Positions 49,861 to 59,406 of a stretch of DNA of 64,000 nucleotides are shown piece by piece; the stretch's first letter is position 1; every line of letters starts with the position of its first letter. The translations under genes were made by a program, and so were the position numbers. The notes below the pieces were generated by a model. The model was not told the DNA's origin and searched no databases. It saw nothing but the letters and a program-made list of their open reading frames with translations. Source of the DNA: Gluconacetobacter tumulicola. GTDB taxonomy: Bacteria; Pseudomonadota; Alphaproteobacteria; Acetobacterales; Acetobacteraceae. The DNA lies in contig NZ_JABEQL010000014.1 in assembly GCF_014174215.1 (NCBI RefSeq), positions 1 through 64,000 on the forward strand. Reading direction: 5' to 3'.

Positions 49861-50023
49861 AGAGGCTGTTTCAAAGCCCCGATGGTGAGGGGAAGCGCGG
49901 CGTCAGCCGCGCGGCTGGCGGTGATTTTCGAGCATCGGAGCGGAGCGGCCTTATCGGCCGCCCGCCGCGAAGCGCAGAGAATCGCCGTCAGGCCGCCACC
50001 AGCGGGGTTTTGAAACAGCCTCT
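49861..50023. repeat. Dispersed palindromic repeat, subtype I, third copy
   Basis: Left end AGAGGCTGTTTCAAAGCCCC, core GAGCATCGGAGCGGAGCGGC, right end AGCGGGGTTTTGAAACAGCC. The ends form a nearly perfect inverted repeat. It lies between the rplT terminator and pheS, in the same orientation as the other two subtype I copies. Confidence 0.85.
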
Positions 50024-50084
50024 GAAGAACCCGAGACCTGCGCGGATACAGGCTCCGACGACGGGAATAAACCCCCCAAATGCA

Positions 50085-50116
50085 GAACGGGCCGCCCCTT
50101 GCGGGGCGGCCCGTTC
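50085..50116 (-). terminator. Strong GC-rich hairpin after rplT
   Basis: GAACGGGCCGCCCC (50085-50098) is the exact complement of GGGGCGGCCCGTTC (50103-50116), with a TTGC tetraloop. It lies 26 bp beyond the rplT stop on the minus strand. The following T tract is weak (only short runs), but a 14-bp perfect stem strongly suggests termination of the rpmI-rplT message. Confidence 0.8.
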
Positions 50117-50141
50117 CAGACCACTAACCGTAAAGGAGCAA

Positions 50142-50501
50142 TCAGGCGGCCAGAGCAGCCTGGGCCTTCTTCACGATCTCGGCAAAGGACGCGGCATCGT
50201 CATACGCGATGGCGGCCAGCACCTTGCGGTCGATCTCGATCCCGGCCTTGTCCAGCGCGAAGATGAACTTGCTGTAGGTCAGGCCATGCTCGCGCACGGC
50301 GGCATTGATGCGCTGGATCCACAGGGCGCGGAAATCGCGCTTCTTGTTCCGGCGGTCGCGATACGCATACTGCAGCGACTTCTCGAGGCGCTCGAGCGCG
50401 ATGCGGTAGTTGGTCGAAGACCGGCCGCGGAAGCCCTTGGACTGCGCAAGGACCTTCTTGTGACGGGCGTGCGTCGTGACGCCCCGCTTAACACGTGCCA
50501 T
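50142..50501 (-). CDS. rplT: 50S ribosomal protein L20
   Basis: A 119-residue basic protein with the family start [20 protein letters not shown], followed by [47 protein letters not shown]. It binds 23S rRNA early in 50S assembly and, in several bacteria, represses its own operon by binding mRNA. It lies 14 bp downstream of rpmI. infC, often the first gene of this operon, is not here. Confidence 0.98.
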   Translation of the reverse strand: MARVKRGVTTHARHKKVLAQSKGFRGRSSTNYRIALERLEKSLQYAYRDRRNKKRDFRALWIQRINAAVREHGLTYSKFIFALDKAGIEIDRKVLAAIAYDDAASFAEIVKKAQAALAA

Positions 50502-50515
50502 GTTTCAGGTGCTCC

Positions 50516-50719
50516 TTATGCCAGCCCGTAGGGCGCCCACTGCTTCACAGTCTTCCCGTCCATTTCGGTCAGGGTCTGCGAGCCGCGGTTGGTGCGCTTC
50601 ATCTTCTGCGAGCGGTTGATCAGGCCGTGGCGCTTGTTGCCCGGCCCAGCCAGCACCTTGCCGGTCGCGGTGATCTTGAACCGCTTCTTGACCGACGACT
50701 TGGTCTTCATCTTGGGCAT
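50516..50719 (-). CDS. rpmI: 50S ribosomal protein L35
   Basis: A 67-residue basic protein starting [20 protein letters not shown], with the typical [18 protein letters not shown] centre. ATG 50719 is chosen because GGAG lies six bases upstream and homologues start at MPK; the frame runs further up but without support. First gene of the rpmI-rplT pair. Confidence 0.98.
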   Translation of the reverse strand: MPKMKTKSSVKKRFKITATGKVLAGPGNKRHGLINRSQKMKRTNRGSQTLTEMDGKTVKQWAPYGLA

Positions 50720-50823
50720 TTTCATCTCCTTCAATTCTGCGGACTGTGACCACATCAAGCGATCAGGCAGCGATCACGGCCGGGCATGCCCATTTCAGGC
50801 CCGGACGCGCGAACAGGCCGCTG

Positions 50824-50852
50824 GCTATAGACAAACCCGCCCCCGCAATCAA
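50824..50852 (-). promoter_or_regulatory. Sigma-70-type promoter for rpmI-rplT
   Basis: On the minus strand TTGATT (50852-50847) and TATAGC (50829-50824) are separated by exactly 17 bp. Both hexamers match the sigma-70 consensus at four of six positions. The start codon is about 105 bases downstream, leaving a leader long enough for L20 autoregulation. Confidence 0.6.
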
Positions 50853-50955
50853 GCCTTGCCTTCCCTCTTTCGACCCGCAATGACGGGATTCCCCTCGAAG
50901 CCGCCGGCCGACACGCATCCAGCCTGCCGGCCCGCCCTCAACCAGGGATCATCCC

Positions 50956-52446
50956 ATGCCCATCCTTCCCCCCTTCGGCCCGGTGCCCCCTTCCGTGCTG
51001 ATCCCGCCCTACGACCGGGCGGCGGTCCGCCCCGGCATCGCGCATCTCAGCGTGGGCAATTTCCACCGCGCGCACCAGGCGGTCTATCTCGACCGCGTGC
51101 TGGCGCGGCCGGGCAACGCACACTGGGGCATCCTGGGCATCGGCGTGATGGACGACACGCACGAACGCGCCAAGGCCGAGGCCCTGCTGGCGCAGAACGG
51201 CCTCTATACCCTGACCGAATGCCCGGCCGACGCACCCGACAGTGTGCGCTTCGTGGGCTCGATCGTGGAGTATCTGCACGCGCCCGACGACCGGGCGGCC
51301 GCCATCCGCCGCCTGGCCGACCCGGCGATCCGCATCGTCAGCCTCACCGTCACCGAAGGCGGCTATTATGTGGACGCCGCCGGCCATTTCCAGCTCGACC
51401 ACCCCAGCATCGCCGAGGACCTGGCCCGCAAGGTGCCGCACACCGTCTTCGGCCTGGTGACCGAGGCCCTGCGCCTGCGCCGCGATGCCGGCACCGGCCC
51501 GTTCACCGTCCTGTCCTGCGACAACCTGCCGCATAACGGCCGCGTCGCCCGCACCGCCTTCCTGGCCTGGGCCCGCGCCCGCGACGCCGAACTGGCCGAC
51601 TGGATCGAAGCCCAAATCACCTTCCCCAACACCATGGTCGACCGCATCACGCCGGCGGTGGGCCCGCTGGACATCACACGGCTCGATGCCGGCAGCGGGG
51701 TCGAGGACCGCGTGCCCGTCTTCTGCGAGGATTTCATCCAGTGGGTGATCGAGGATAATTTCTGCGCCGGCCGCCCGCCACTGGAAGAGGTCGGCGTGCT
51801 GTTCACCGGCGACGTCACACCCTACGAGCAGGTCAAGCTGCGCATGCTCAACGCCTCGCATTCCATGCTGGGCCTGCCGGGCATGCTGATGGGCTACCGC
51901 ATCGTCAGCGACATCATGCACAATCCCGAAATGGTGGCGCTGCTGGAACAGTATCTCGACCAGGATGCCGAGCCACTGCTCCAGGCCCCGCCGGGCATGG
52001 AACTGCACGAATACGCGGCACAGCTCCTGCGCCGCTTCAGCAACGTGGCCATCAGCGACCAGCTTCCCCGCATCGCCTCCGACAGCGCCTCCAAACTGCC
52101 GGTCTTCGTCCGCCCCACGGCCGAGGGCACGCTGGCACGCGGCGCGGATGCGTCGCGCATCGCCTTCCTGCTGTCCTGCTTCGCCGAATATCTGCGCGGC
52201 CACGACGATAACGGCGCCACGTACGAGATCCACGAACCTCATCTGGGCCCCGACGACCTGGCCCTGGCGGCGGACGCGGACCCGGCGAAGGCGCTGGACA
52301 TGTCGGTCTTCGCCGGCTGGGGTCTGCGCGACCATCCGGCCTTCGTGGAATTGTTCGCGCAGACCCGTACCGCACTCCGTACCGGGGGCACCCGCGCCTG
52401 CCTCCGCCAGCTCGTCAGCCCCCCGGAATCCGCCCCTTCCTCCTGA
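50956..52446 (+). CDS. Mannitol dehydrogenase-family polyol/uronate oxidoreductase
   Basis: A 496-residue long-chain NAD(P)-dependent dehydrogenase. The nucleotide fold begins HLSVGNFHRAHQAVYLDRVL with GILGIGVMD; the catalytic helix reads VKLRMLNASHSMLGLPGML, containing the K-x4-N-x2-H set that defines the family. Possible activities are mannitol 2-dehydrogenase, arabinitol dehydrogenase or fructuronate/tagaturonate reductase. Acetic acid bacteria use such enzymes for cytoplasmic fructose/mannitol balance. It lies upstream of the glucose dehydrogenase gene on the same strand but 140 bp away. Confidence 0.9.
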   Translation: MPILPPFGPVPPSVLIPPYDRAAVRPGIAHLSVGNFHRAHQAVYLDRVLARPGNAHWGILGIGVMDDTHERAKAEALLAQNGLYTLTECPADAPDSVRFVGSIVEYLHAPDDRAAAIRRLADPAIRIVSLTVTEGGYYVDAAGHFQLDHPSIAEDLARKVPHTVFGLVTEALRLRRDAGTGPFTVLSCDNLPHNGRVARTAFLAWARARDAELADWIEAQITFPNTMVDRITPAVGPLDITRLDAGSGVEDRVPVFCEDFIQWVIEDNFCAGRPPLEEVGVLFTGDVTPYEQVKLRMLNASHSMLGLPGMLMGYRIVSDIMHNPEMVALLEQYLDQDAEPLLQAPPGMELHEYAAQLLRRFSNVAISDQLPRIASDSASKLPVFVRPTAEGTLARGADASRIAFLLSCFAEYLRGHDDNGATYEIHEPHLGPDDLALAADADPAKALDMSVFAGWGLRDHPAFVELFAQTRTALRTGGTRACLRQLVSPPESAPSS

Positions 52447-52586
52447 TCACACAATGACACGAAAACTTGATATCGTTTCACCTAGGGTCGAAACGTTGTT
52501 ACGGACCGCATGGCCGCCGCGATCGCGACGCTTCGACAACGCGCCGCGCAATCACAATCCGTTTTCAACAGTTAGTCGGATAGCTC
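52447..52586 (+). promoter_or_regulatory. Spacer before glucose dehydrogenase with CGTTTC/GAAACG dyad
   Basis: CGTTTC (52474-52479) and GAAACG (52490-52495) form a 6-10-6 inverted repeat 28 bp after the polyol dehydrogenase stop. It could end that transcript or act as an operator for gcd. No clear promoter hexamers are seen. Confidence 0.3.
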
Positions 52587-54974
52587 ATGAAAAATCGAAA
52601 CGGGACGCCTCCCGTACTGACCATTACCGCCGGGATATTCATCCTGATCGGCCTCTATCTGCTGGCCGGGGGCGCCTGGCTCGCCACGCTCGGCGGGTCG
52701 CCTTATTACGTCATCGCCGGCCTGGCGATGCTGGTCACGGCAGGGCTGCTGTTCCGTGGACGGCGCGAGGCCCTGTGGGTCTACGCGCTGCTGCTGATCG
52801 GCACGATGGTCTGGGCGGTGAAGGAAGTCGGCTTCGATTTCTGGGCCCTCGCGCCACGCGGCGACGTGCTGGTGCCGCTGGGCATCTGGCTGCTGCTGCC
52901 GCCGGTCACGCGCCATCTCACCCCTGCCGGCGTGGCGACCGTCCTGCCACTGCGCGCCTCCGTGGTGGCCGCGATCGCGGTCGTCGCCGGCGCCCTGATC
53001 CAGGACCCGCAGGACAAGGCAGGCGCCCTGCCCCAGCTCGCCAGCAACGCGCCCACGCCGGGCGACGCCACCGCGATGCCCGATGAAGACTGGCGGGCCT
53101 ATGGCCGCACCCAGTTCGGCGACCGTTTCAGCCCGCTGAAGCAGATCACCCCGGCCAACGCGCATGACCTCAAAGTCGCCTGGACCTTCCGCACCGGCGA
53201 CATGAAGCGGCCGGACGACCCGGGCGAGATCACCGACGAGGTCACGCCGATCAAGATCCGCGACACGGTCTATCTGTGCTCGCCGCACCAGATCCTGTTC
53301 GCGCTGGACGCCGCGACCGGCAAGCTGAAGTGGAAGTTCGATCCCAAGATCACCTACAACGCCACCTTCCAGCACATGACCTGCCGTGGCGTCTCGTACC
53401 ATGAGACCCAGCCGGGCGCCGAGACGATCGACGGCGCGCAGGCACCGAACGACTGCCCCCGCCGCATCTTCCTGCCGACCAATGACGGCCATCTCTACGC
53501 TCTGGACGCCGAGACCGGCGAACGCTGCGCCCGTTTCGGCGATAACGGCGTGATCGACCTCCAGGAGCACATGACGGTCCAGACGCCGGGCTTCTACGAG
53601 GCCACGTCACCCCCGGTCGTGACCGACAAGGCCGTCATCGTCTCGGGCGCGGTGATGGACAATTACTCGACGCATGAACCCTCGGGCGTCACCCGCGGCT
53701 TCGACGTCTATACCGGCCAGCTGATCTGGGCCTTCGACCCCGGCAACCCCGACCCGAACGAAATGCCGTCCGAGACGCATCATTTCGTCCCCAACTCGCC
53801 CAATTCCTGGATCGTGTCGTCCTACGACCCGAAACTGAACCTGATCTACATCCCCATGGGCGTGCAGACCCCCGACATCTGGGGCGGCAACCGCAACGCG
53901 GACTCCGAACGCTATGCCAGCGCGATCGTGGCGCTGAACGCCGATACCGGCAAGCTGGCCTGGTCCTACCAGACCGTCCATCACGATCTGTGGGACATGG
54001 ACATCCCCGCCCAGCCCAGCCTGGTCGATATCCGCACCGCGTCGGGTGACATCGTGCCGGCGCTGTACGCCCCGGCCAAGACCGGCAACATCTTCGTGCT
54101 CGACCGCCGCACCGGCACGCTGATCGTCCCCGCGCCGGAAACCAAGGTGCCGCAGGGCCCGGCCCCGGGCGACCATCTCTCCCCCACCCAGCCCTTCTCG
54201 GAGCTGACCTTCCGTCCCAAGAACGACCTGACGGATGCCGACATGTGGGGCGGCACCATGTTCGACCAGCTCATGTGCCGCATCATGTTCCACCAATTGC
54301 GCTATGAGGGGCCGTTCACCCCGCCGTCGCTGCAGGGCACGCTGGTGTTCCCGGGCAATCTGGGCATGTTCGAATGGGGCGGCCTGGCGGTCGATCCGCA
54401 GCGGCAGATCGCCATCGCCAACCCGATCGCCATCCCCTTCGTCTCGCGCCTGATCCCGCGCGGCCCCAACAACCCGGCCTCGCCGGACAATTCCAAGCCC
54501 TCGGGCTCGGAAACCGGCGTCCAGCCGCAGTTCGGCGTGCCCTACGGCGTGACGCTCAACCCGTTCCTCTCTCCGCTGGGCCTGCCCTGCAAGCAGCCGG
54601 GCTGGGGCTATCTGGCGGGCATCGACCTCGCCACGAACAAGATCGTGTGGATGCACCGCAACGGCACGATCCGCGACAGCGCCCCGGTCCCCCTGCCCTT
54701 CAAGGTGGGTATCCCCAGCCTGGGCGGTCCGCTGACCACGGCGGGCGGCGTCGCCTTCCTGACCTCGACGGCCGATTATTATATCCGCGCCTATGACGTC
54801 ACCACCGGCCGCCAGCTCTGGCAGGACCGCCTGCCCGCAGGCGGCCAGTCGACCCCGATGAGCTATGCGGTCAACGGGCGCCAGTTCATCGTCACGGCCG
54901 ATGGCGGCCACGGCTCGTTCGGCACCAAACTGGGCGATTACGTGGTGGCCTACGCCCTGCCGGAGGCCCACTGA
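52587..54974 (+). CDS. gcd: Membrane-bound PQQ-dependent glucose dehydrogenase
   Basis: A 795-residue quinoprotein oxidising glucose to gluconolactone on the periplasmic face and passing electrons to ubiquinone. The first 150 residues hold five transmembrane helices. The rest is a PQQ beta-propeller, starting DEDWRAYGRTQFGDRFSPLKQI. Blade signatures include LFALDAATGKLKWKF and IVALNADTGKLAWSYQTVHHDLWDMDIPAQPSL; the latter has the catalytic Asp region of E. coli Gcd (Asp466). Length matches the one-gene mGDH family. It supports rapid gluconate formation, the hallmark of this group, and fits with the gluconate permease at 21.5 kb. Confidence 0.95.
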   Translation: MKNRNGTPPVLTITAGIFILIGLYLLAGGAWLATLGGSPYYVIAGLAMLVTAGLLFRGRREALWVYALLLIGTMVWAVKEVGFDFWALAPRGDVLVPLGIWLLLPPVTRHLTPAGVATVLPLRASVVAAIAVVAGALIQDPQDKAGALPQLASNAPTPGDATAMPDEDWRAYGRTQFGDRFSPLKQITPANAHDLKVAWTFRTGDMKRPDDPGEITDEVTPIKIRDTVYLCSPHQILFALDAATGKLKWKFDPKITYNATFQHMTCRGVSYHETQPGAETIDGAQAPNDCPRRIFLPTNDGHLYALDAETGERCARFGDNGVIDLQEHMTVQTPGFYEATSPPVVTDKAVIVSGAVMDNYSTHEPSGVTRGFDVYTGQLIWAFDPGNPDPNEMPSETHHFVPNSPNSWIVSSYDPKLNLIYIPMGVQTPDIWGGNRNADSERYASAIVALNADTGKLAWSYQTVHHDLWDMDIPAQPSLVDIRTASGDIVPALYAPAKTGNIFVLDRRTGTLIVPAPETKVPQGPAPGDHLSPTQPFSELTFRPKNDLTDADMWGGTMFDQLMCRIMFHQLRYEGPFTPPSLQGTLVFPGNLGMFEWGGLAVDPQRQIAIANPIAIPFVSRLIPRGPNNPASPDNSKPSGSETGVQPQFGVPYGVTLNPFLSPLGLPCKQPGWGYLAGIDLATNKIVWMHRNGTIRDSAPVPLPFKVGIPSLGGPLTTAGGVAFLTSTADYYIRAYDVTTGRQLWQDRLPAGGQSTPMSYAVNGRQFIVTADGGHGSFGTKLGDYVVAYALPEAH

Positions 54975-55233
54975 CCGTCAACCCTCTGCCCGTGACGAAA
55001 TTATCAATAATTTGTGATTGTTAAAATTCACGGTTTATTGATTAAAGTTTTGTCACAATGCTTCCGACAGGTTGCAGGCTGCCGGGCGGCTCCATAATGA
55101 GGGGCCGCCCGGCACAAGACGGACAGGGATGGAAACCCGCTTTTCATGCCCGGAGGTCCGCACACACGGCGACCTGCCACCGCGCATGACAGAGGGGTGA
55201 TACCATGCGGCTTCCGTCCACCAGAGATCCTTC
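54975..55233 (+). promoter_or_regulatory. Control region of the aldehyde dehydrogenase operon, with a GC hairpin
   Basis: The first 90 bp are AT-rich (repeated TTGTGATTGTTAAAA- and TTTATTGATTAAAG-like stretches) and probably hold a promoter. GCCGGGCGGC (55081-55090) and GCCGCCCGGC (55104-55113) then form a perfect 10-bp stem with a 13-base loop, about 120 bp before the cytochrome gene. The stem could be the gcd terminator or part of the operon leader. Confidence 0.5.
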
Positions 55234-56580
55234 ATGATCGGCCGCACCGCCATCCTGCGCCTCGCCGCCGGCGCGGTCGGCCTCGGCGCCGTCGCCGGCG
55301 CGGGCTTCCTGGCCTATGCGCTGCATCCCGCCATCGCCCCGATCGCGCCACCGGCCGCCACGAGCTTTCCCGCCGAGAGCGTCGAGCGCGGGCGCGTGCT
55401 CGCCGCCGGCGGCTATTGCGCGGAATGCCACACAAGGCGCGACGGGCAGCCGGGCATCCCCCTGGCCGGCGACTACGCCATGGCCACGCCGTTCGGCACC
55501 ATCTATTCCAGCAACATCACCCCCGACGCCCAGACCGGCATCGGGCGCTGGTCGCTGGAAGCCTTCACCCGCGCCATGCGCTACGGCGTGTCGCGTGACG
55601 GCGCCAACCTGTTCCCCGCCTTCCCGTTCGATCATTTCACGCACATGACCGACGGCGACATCGCCGACGTCTATGCGTATCTGATGGCGCAGAAGCCCGT
55701 GCATTCGGTCAAGCGCGAGAACACGCTCCCCTTCCCGTTCAGCATGCGCATCCTCCAGGCCGGCTGGAAGCTGATGTTCCTCCATCCGGGCGCCTACCAG
55801 AACGACCCGGCGCATGACGCGCAGTGGAATCGCGGCGCCTACCTCGCAGAGGGGCTGAGCCATTGCAGCGCCTGCCACACCCCGCGCAACGCGATGGGTG
55901 CGGAAAAGGCGAGCGCCCCTTATGACGGCGCCCCGGTCGATAACTGGATAGCCCCGCCGCTCAACGCCACCAACCCCACCCCCGTCACCTGGACGGAAGA
56001 CGAGTTCTTCCAGTATCTGCGCTACGGCGTCGCCCCGCTGCATGGCAGCGCCGCCGGCCCGATGTCCCCCGTGGTGCATGGCGGGCTGAGCGAGATGCCG
56101 GAAGCCGACGTGCACGCCATCGCCCACTACCTGGCCAATATCGACCACGCCGACGCCCGCCAACCCGGCGACGCCCGGCACCTGACGGCGGCGATGGCCA
56201 CCTCCACCCGCGACCTGACGACGCCGCAGACGGCCGATCCCGACGCACGGCTCTATCAGGCCGCCTGCTCGGCCTGTCACGCCAATACCGGCGTCAGGCC
56301 GGTGCTGGGCCGCCCCGAACTGGCCCTGAACAACGCGCTGTGGCTGTCCGAGCCGACCAACCTCTATCAGGTCATCCTGCGCGGCATCGGCACCGAGGAA
56401 GGACAGCCGGGCATCACCATGCCCAGCTTCTACCATGCGCTGACCGATGCCGACCTGGCACGCCTGGCCGCCTATCTGCGCCGCACCCGCACCACCTTGC
56501 CGCCCTGGACCGACCTGGAGAAGAAAGCCGCCGCCGTCCGCGCGACGCTTCCCGCCCCACCGGTCGCCGCGTCCCATTGA
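55234..56580 (+). CDS. Triheme cytochrome c subunit of membrane-bound aldehyde dehydrogenase
   Basis: A 448-residue exported cytochrome with an N-terminal signal/anchor (AILRLAAGAVGLGAVAGAGFLAYAL). Three CXXCH heme sites are clear: CAECH near residue 65, CSACH near 211 and CSACH near 346, each followed downstream by a possible Met ligand region. This is the layout of the cytochrome c subunits of acetic acid bacterial alcohol and aldehyde dehydrogenases. Because the 2Fe-2S and molybdenum subunit genes follow at 28 bp, it belongs to the aldehyde dehydrogenase (Ald) complex, taking electrons to ubiquinone. Confidence 0.92.
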   Translation: MIGRTAILRLAAGAVGLGAVAGAGFLAYALHPAIAPIAPPAATSFPAESVERGRVLAAGGYCAECHTRRDGQPGIPLAGDYAMATPFGTIYSSNITPDAQTGIGRWSLEAFTRAMRYGVSRDGANLFPAFPFDHFTHMTDGDIADVYAYLMAQKPVHSVKRENTLPFPFSMRILQAGWKLMFLHPGAYQNDPAHDAQWNRGAYLAEGLSHCSACHTPRNAMGAEKASAPYDGAPVDNWIAPPLNATNPTPVTWTEDEFFQYLRYGVAPLHGSAAGPMSPVVHGGLSEMPEADVHAIAHYLANIDHADARQPGDARHLTAAMATSTRDLTTPQTADPDARLYQAACSACHANTGVRPVLGRPELALNNALWLSEPTNLYQVILRGIGTEEGQPGITMPSFYHALTDADLARLAAYLRRTRTTLPPWTDLEKKAAAVRATLPAPPVAASH

Positions 56581-56608
56581 GAACCCCATTGAGAAACGGA
56601 GTCCCGAC

Positions 56609-57082
56609 ATGACGAGTTTTCGGCTCAATGGCCATGACATATCGGTCGACGTTCCCGACGACACCCCGCTCCTGTGGGTGATCCGTGACGAAATCGGCCT
56701 CACCGGCACCAAGTTCGGCTGCGGCATCGGCATGTGCGGCGCCTGCACCGTGCATGTGGGCGGCCGCGCCACCCGCTCCTGCATCACCCCGGTCTCGGCG
56801 GTCCAGGGCGCGGAGATCACGACCATCGAGGGTCTGGACCCGGCGGGCAACCACCCGGTGCAGGAAGCCTGGAAGGATCTCCAGGTCCCGCAATGCGGCT
56901 ACTGCCAGTCCGGCCAGATCATGCAGGCCGCCAGCCTGCTGCACGACTACCCGCAGCCGACCGACGAGGACATCGATGCCGTCATGGGCGGCTCGCTGTG
57001 CCGCTGCATGACCTATATCCGCATTCGCGACGCCATCAAGAAGGCCGCTGCGGCCACGCGGGGAGAACCGTCCAATGGGTAA
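56609..57082 (+). CDS. [2Fe-2S] subunit of aldehyde dehydrogenase (isoquinoline oxidoreductase alpha-like)
   Basis: A 157-residue xanthine-oxidase-family small subunit. The plant-type ferredoxin site is GTKFGCGIGMCGACTVHVGG with a further Cys in RSCITP; the second cluster site is QCGYCQSGQIMQA and GSLCRCMTYIRI. Start ATG 56609. Its end overlaps the large-subunit gene by 8 bp. The subunit relays electrons from the molybdenum centre to the cytochrome. Confidence 0.94.
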   Translation: MTSFRLNGHDISVDVPDDTPLLWVIRDEIGLTGTKFGCGIGMCGACTVHVGGRATRSCITPVSAVQGAEITTIEGLDPAGNHPVQEAWKDLQVPQCGYCQSGQIMQAASLLHDYPQPTDEDIDAVMGGSLCRCMTYIRIRDAIKKAAAATRGEPSNG

Positions 57083-59402
57083 GCTCGGTCGGATGGGACT
57101 CGGCCAGCGGGCCGGCAACGAGGCCGCGAACGGCCTCTCGAGGCGCGGCTTCCTGATGGCGGCCGTGGGCGCGGGCGTCATGTTCGGCTTCCCCGCCGCC
57201 CGCGCCGCCCAGCAATTCGTGGCACCCGGCCTGCCCGGCGACGGCGCGTTCGAACCCACCATCTGGTGCGCCATCGCGCCCGACGGCACCATCACCGTCA
57301 ACATCATCCGCGCCGAGATGGGCCAGCATGTCGGCACCGCCCTGGCCCGCATCATCGCCGACGAGATGAACGCGGACTGGGACCGCGTGAAGATCAATTA
57401 CGTGGACAGCGACCCGAAATGGGGCCTGATGGTCACCGGCGGAAGCTGGTCGGTGTGGATGACGTGGGACGTCTTCCGCCAGGCCGGCGCCGCCGCCCGC
57501 CTCGCCCTGACCGATGCCGGTGCCGGGCTGCTCGGCGTCCCCGCCGCCCAGTGCACCACCCGCGACGGCATGGTGATCGCCGGCGCGAAAAGCATCAGCT
57601 ACGGCGACATCGTGGCCCGCGCCCACCCCACACGCAGCTTCACGCCCGACGAGCTGGCCAAGCTGCCGCTGAAACCGGCCACCGAACGCCACCTGATCGG
57701 CAACAAGGCCCTGAAGGCGCTGGATATCCCGGCCAAGACCAACGGCACCGCGATCTACGGCATCGACGCCAAGGTCGACGGCATGGTCTATGCCCGCCCC
57801 AAGATGCCGCCCACCCGCTACGGCTCGCGCGTCCGCACGGTCGATGACAGCGCCGCCCGCACCATCAAGGGCTATCAGCGCTATCTGGTGATCGAGGACC
57901 CGTCGGAAGTGGTGCAGGGCTGGGTGGTCGCCATCGCCGACACCTACAGCGCCGCGATCCGCGCCGCCGACCTGCTGAAGGTCGACTGGACGCCCGGCGA
58001 GACGATCAACGTCTCCGAAAAGGACATTATCGACCACGGCCGCGCCCAGATCGACCGCAAGGATGGCGGCGTGATGGTGTTCGACGACAAGGGCGTGGAT
58101 TCCACCTTCGCCGCCGCCGCCTCCACCTTCTCGCAGGATTATACCTGCGCCTCGGTGATGCACTACCAGCTCGAACCCACCAACGCGCTGGCGTTCGAGA
58201 AAGACGGCATCTTCGAAATCCATGCCGGCAATCAGTGGCAGTCGCTGATCCTGCCGACACTGGCCAAGGCGCTCGACCGGCCGGAAAAGAGCATCGTCCT
58301 GCGCAGCTACCTGCTGGGGGGCGGCTTCGGCCGCCGGCTGAACGGCGACTACATGATCCCGGCGGCCCTGGCGTCGAAGGCGCTGGGCAAGCCCGTCAAG
58401 CTGATCCTGACGCGCTCGGACGACATGCAGTTCGATTCCTTCCGCTCGCCCTCGATCCAGCGCATCCGCGTCGCCTTCGACGGCCAGAAGGCGATCACCG
58501 CCATGGAATACCACGCCTCGGCCGGCTGGCCGACGCAGGTCATGGCGGCGGCCTTCATGTCCAAGGGCGTGGACGGCAAACCGTACGACCCGTTCGCCAT
58601 CGCCGGCGGCGATCATTGGTACGAGGTCGGGCCGCTGCGCGTCCGCGCCCTCTCCAACGATCTCGCCAACCGCACCTTCCGCCCCGGCTGGCTGCGCTCG
58701 GTCAGCCCCGGCTGGGTGAACTGGGGCCTGGAATCCTCATGGGATGAAATCGCCCACCTCCAGGGCAAGGACCCCGTCCAGTTCCGGCTGGAGCACCTCA
58801 CCGGCGCCGGCCGCAACAAGGGCGAAGCGCCGGATTCCACCGGCGGCGCGCTGCGCCAGGCCGCCGTCGTCCGCCGCGTGGCGGAAAAGGCCGGCTGGGG
58901 CCGCACCATGCCCAAGGACACCGCGCTGGGCATCGCCACCACCTTCGGCCAGGAACGCGGCATGCCGACCTGGATCGCCTGCGCCGCCCAGGTCCATGTC
59001 GACCGCGCCACCGGCATCGTGCGCTGCCAGAAACTGACCATCGTGGTCGATGCCGGCACCATCGTCGATCCCGACGGCGCCCGCGCCCAGACCGAGGGCG
59101 CGGCCCTGTGGGGCCTGAGCATGGCGTTGTTCGAGGGTTCAGAGATCGTCGGCGGCCTGCCCCGCGACCGCAACCTCAACACCTACACCCCGCTGCGCAT
59201 CGCCGACGTGCCGGAGATGGAGATCGAATTCCTCCCCAGCACCGAAAAGCCGACCGGCCTGGGCGAACCCGGCACCACGGTCGTCGCCCCCGCCATCGGC
59301 AATGCGATCTTCAACGCCGTGGGCGTGCGCATGCGCCACCTGCCGATCCGCCCGGCAGACGTGCTGCGCGCATTGAAGGAAAAAGGCACCACCACCACCT
59401 GA
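57075..59402 (+). CDS. Molybdenum-cofactor large subunit of membrane-bound aldehyde dehydrogenase
   Basis: A 775-residue protein. A twin-arginine signal (LSRRGFLMAAVGAGVMFGFPAARA) predicts folded export with cofactor. The mature part matches the isoquinoline 1-oxidoreductase beta / Ald large subunit: AEMGQHVGTALARIIADEM, VTGGSWSVWMTWDV, SYLLGGGFGRRLNGDYMIPAALASKALGKPVKLILTR, and the C-terminal GLGEPGTTVVAPAIGNAIFNAVGVRMRHLP carrying the catalytic Glu of the xanthine oxidase family. It oxidises aldehydes such as acetaldehyde to acids in the periplasm, the second step of vinegar-type oxidation. A 14-bp hairpin ends the operon. Confidence 0.94.
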   Translation: MGKLGRMGLGQRAGNEAANGLSRRGFLMAAVGAGVMFGFPAARAAQQFVAPGLPGDGAFEPTIWCAIAPDGTITVNIIRAEMGQHVGTALARIIADEMNADWDRVKINYVDSDPKWGLMVTGGSWSVWMTWDVFRQAGAAARLALTDAGAGLLGVPAAQCTTRDGMVIAGAKSISYGDIVARAHPTRSFTPDELAKLPLKPATERHLIGNKALKALDIPAKTNGTAIYGIDAKVDGMVYARPKMPPTRYGSRVRTVDDSAARTIKGYQRYLVIEDPSEVVQGWVVAIADTYSAAIRAADLLKVDWTPGETINVSEKDIIDHGRAQIDRKDGGVMVFDDKGVDSTFAAAASTFSQDYTCASVMHYQLEPTNALAFEKDGIFEIHAGNQWQSLILPTLAKALDRPEKSIVLRSYLLGGGFGRRLNGDYMIPAALASKALGKPVKLILTRSDDMQFDSFRSPSIQRIRVAFDGQKAITAMEYHASAGWPTQVMAAAFMSKGVDGKPYDPFAIAGGDHWYEVGPLRVRALSNDLANRTFRPGWLRSVSPGWVNWGLESSWDEIAHLQGKDPVQFRLEHLTGAGRNKGEAPDSTGGALRQAAVVRRVAEKAGWGRTMPKDTALGIATTFGQERGMPTWIACAAQVHVDRATGIVRCQKLTIVVDAGTIVDPDGARAQTEGAALWGLSMALFEGSEIVGGLPRDRNLNTYTPLRIADVPEMEIEFLPSTEKPTGLGEPGTTVVAPAIGNAIFNAVGVRMRHLPIRPADVLRALKEKGTTTT

Positions 59403-59406
59403 CGCC

